Translations under genes and position numbers: made by a program
Notes under the pieces: generated by a model
Database searches by the model: none
The model's input: only the letters and a program-made list of their open reading frames with translations
What the model was told of the DNA's origin: nothing
Source: Ignavibacteria bacterium
GTDB lineage: Bacteria > Bacteroidota > Ignavibacteria > Tepidaquicellales > Tepidaquicellaceae
Assembly (NCBI GenBank): GCA_016788375.1
Contig: JAEUSI010000018.1
Location: 1 to 34,998, forward strand
Length of the DNA: 34,998 nt
Direction of reading: 5' to 3'
Part shown: positions 34,122 to 34,998 of the stretch, one piece after another
Layout of the letters: every line of letters starts with the position of its first letter
Position numbering within the stretch: position 1 is the first letter of the stretch

Positions 34122-34998
34122 CTAATTCAAAAAATCCCATACGATCGTAAACCTGGAAATTGAATTCAGAAAACCTCCGAGATTATCCGCAGGGTAAAGG
34201 TAGGTATCATAGTAAAATGTATTTAATATGTTGGCAACGGTTATGCTGATGTTTGCATGTCCGATTCTTGCTCCGAGATAATAGTCAATCTGAAATCCGT
34301 TCTTATCATACGGACTGGAAAAGTAAAGGAAATTGTAATAACCCTGTGAATATCTGTAATAATTATTTGGAGAGCTGAAGTATTTAATGTTAAATCCAGT
34401 TCTTAAGTTCAGTTTATTCCTGAACAGAAAATCATGAAAGGCAAGGTTGGATTTTATAAAATTCTCAGGGAAGAAATCGGATTTTGTATAATTGTATTTT
34501 ACAACCGCATCAAAATATTCCGTCAGTATTGACAATGAAGTATTTACTCCGCCGTTTGAAAGATATAAACCGCTGCCGGAAGAGTACTGATTGTCGTTGT
34601 AATAATAGTAGGAGTTAAGAAAAATGCTTCCGAGAAAACAAAATTCGGCGCCTGTTTCATAATATTCACCGGATTCATTGATCTTCTGTGTCAGAAATTC
34701 TCCTGTCTCTATACTGCCCGGATTCTGCTCAATTCTGTTTATCCCGCCGTATATCCCAGCGTAATTATTCTTCCCGAAATATATTCTGTATTTACCTTCC
34801 GTTCCTGCATTAATATCCGCTGATGAACCGGAAGTAACAGCGTTTGCAAAAACTGAAAGATTCAGATTGTCATATTTAAAATCAGTTTTGAGAAATGCAA
34901 GATATCCGGTGTTGTCTGTATTGTCAAAAGCAGGATTGCTGTAATTGTAGGAATTAAAATAAACATTCGCTCCTGCCTTTATATCAAACCCTGCTTTC
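34122..34998 (-). CDS. TonB-dependent receptor-like outer-membrane beta-barrel (5' end cut off)
   Basis: The minus-strand frame is open from the stop at 34122 to the right edge (292 codons, no stop), so this is the C-terminal part of a longer gene. The translation is a chain of aromatic-ended amphipathic beta-strands with polar loops (GYLAFLKTDFKYDNLNLSVF, IFLNSYYYYNDNQYSS, YFDAVVKYNYTKSDFF, IGHANISITVANILN). The last part ends FTIVWDFLN, with an aromatic two residues before the C-terminus. LGARIGHANISITVANILNT resembles the near-terminal signature of TonB-dependent receptors. The plug domain and TonB box lie outside the window, so ligand and exact family are not decided. A shorter frame starting at TTG 34535 is an artefact of looking only inside the frame. 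Confidence 0.75.
   Translation of the reverse strand, partial: KAGFDIKAGANVYFNSYNYSNPAFDNTDNTGYLAFLKTDFKYDNLNLSVFANAVTSGSSADINAGTEGKYRIYFGKNNYAGIYGGINRIEQNPGSIETGEFLTQKINESGEYYETGAEFCFLGSIFLNSYYYYNDNQYSSGSGLYLSNGGVNTSLSILTEYFDAVVKYNYTKSDFFPENFIKSNLAFHDFLFRNKLNLRTGFNIKYFSSPNNYYRYSQGYYNFLYFSSPYDKNGFQIDYYLGARIGHANISITVANILNTFYYDTYLYPADNLGGFLNSISRFTIVWDFLN

Noticed and set aside
34122-34535. A complete 137-residue minus-strand protein
   Set aside because: The frame is open well past 34535 to the right edge with continuing beta-strands; it is the tail of a longer gene.

Overview
The window is AT-rich, coding-dense chromosome (standard code, no tRNA, rRNA or CRISPR seen) and most resembles a member of the Bacteroidota/Chlorobiota/Ignavibacteriota group. 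The grounds are Bacteroidota-type promoters (TTG, 20 nt, TAnnTTT), few Shine-Dalgarno sequences, frequent TTG starts, a DUF2723 (GT117) membrane glycosyltransferase, YfhO and TonB-receptor-like outer-membrane proteins, and lipoprotein signals with relaxed lipoboxes. The exact lineage is inference.

Left part (1-8.7 kb, minus strand) is an export and surface block. A large secreted Asp-box (BNR) repeat protein with a dockerin-like domain is followed by an operon of a formylglycine-generating enzyme (FGE) and a Cys-type sulfatase, both carrying lipoprotein signals, and then a small outer-membrane beta-barrel. The FGE keeps both catalytic cysteines and the sulfatase keeps the CSPTR target motif, so the pair looks like a complete maturase/substrate system placed outside the cytoplasm.

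Middle part (9-22.6 kb) is mostly housekeeping: a zinc-less MDR oxidoreductase with exonuclease III (minus strand); a 579-bp intergenic region with a 127-bp element bounded by perfect 12-bp inverted repeats and other repeat-like sequences; a two-gene AddB/AddA helicase-nuclease operon; a CARDB-like lipoprotein plus an unlisted 37-residue membrane peptide; the ABC-F factor EttA; a ComF-family protein without its usual zinc cysteines; and, on the minus strand, a class V aminotransferase with a membrane-anchored lytic transglycosylase.

Right part (22.7-35 kb): a small Trp-rich protein, trigger factor and ClpP (no clpX next to them), then a DUF2723 glycosyltransferase ended by a hairpin, then a tightly packed five-gene operon: YfhO-type GT-C protein, HAD phosphatase, zinc-ribbon methyltransferase, UbiA protein closely resembling decaprenyl-phosphate phosphoribosyltransferase, and a GT9 glycosyltransferase. 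Together these suggest synthesis and use of a polyprenyl-phosphate pentose donor for a surface glycan. The window ends inside a TonB-receptor-like beta-barrel gene whose 5' part lies beyond the right edge.
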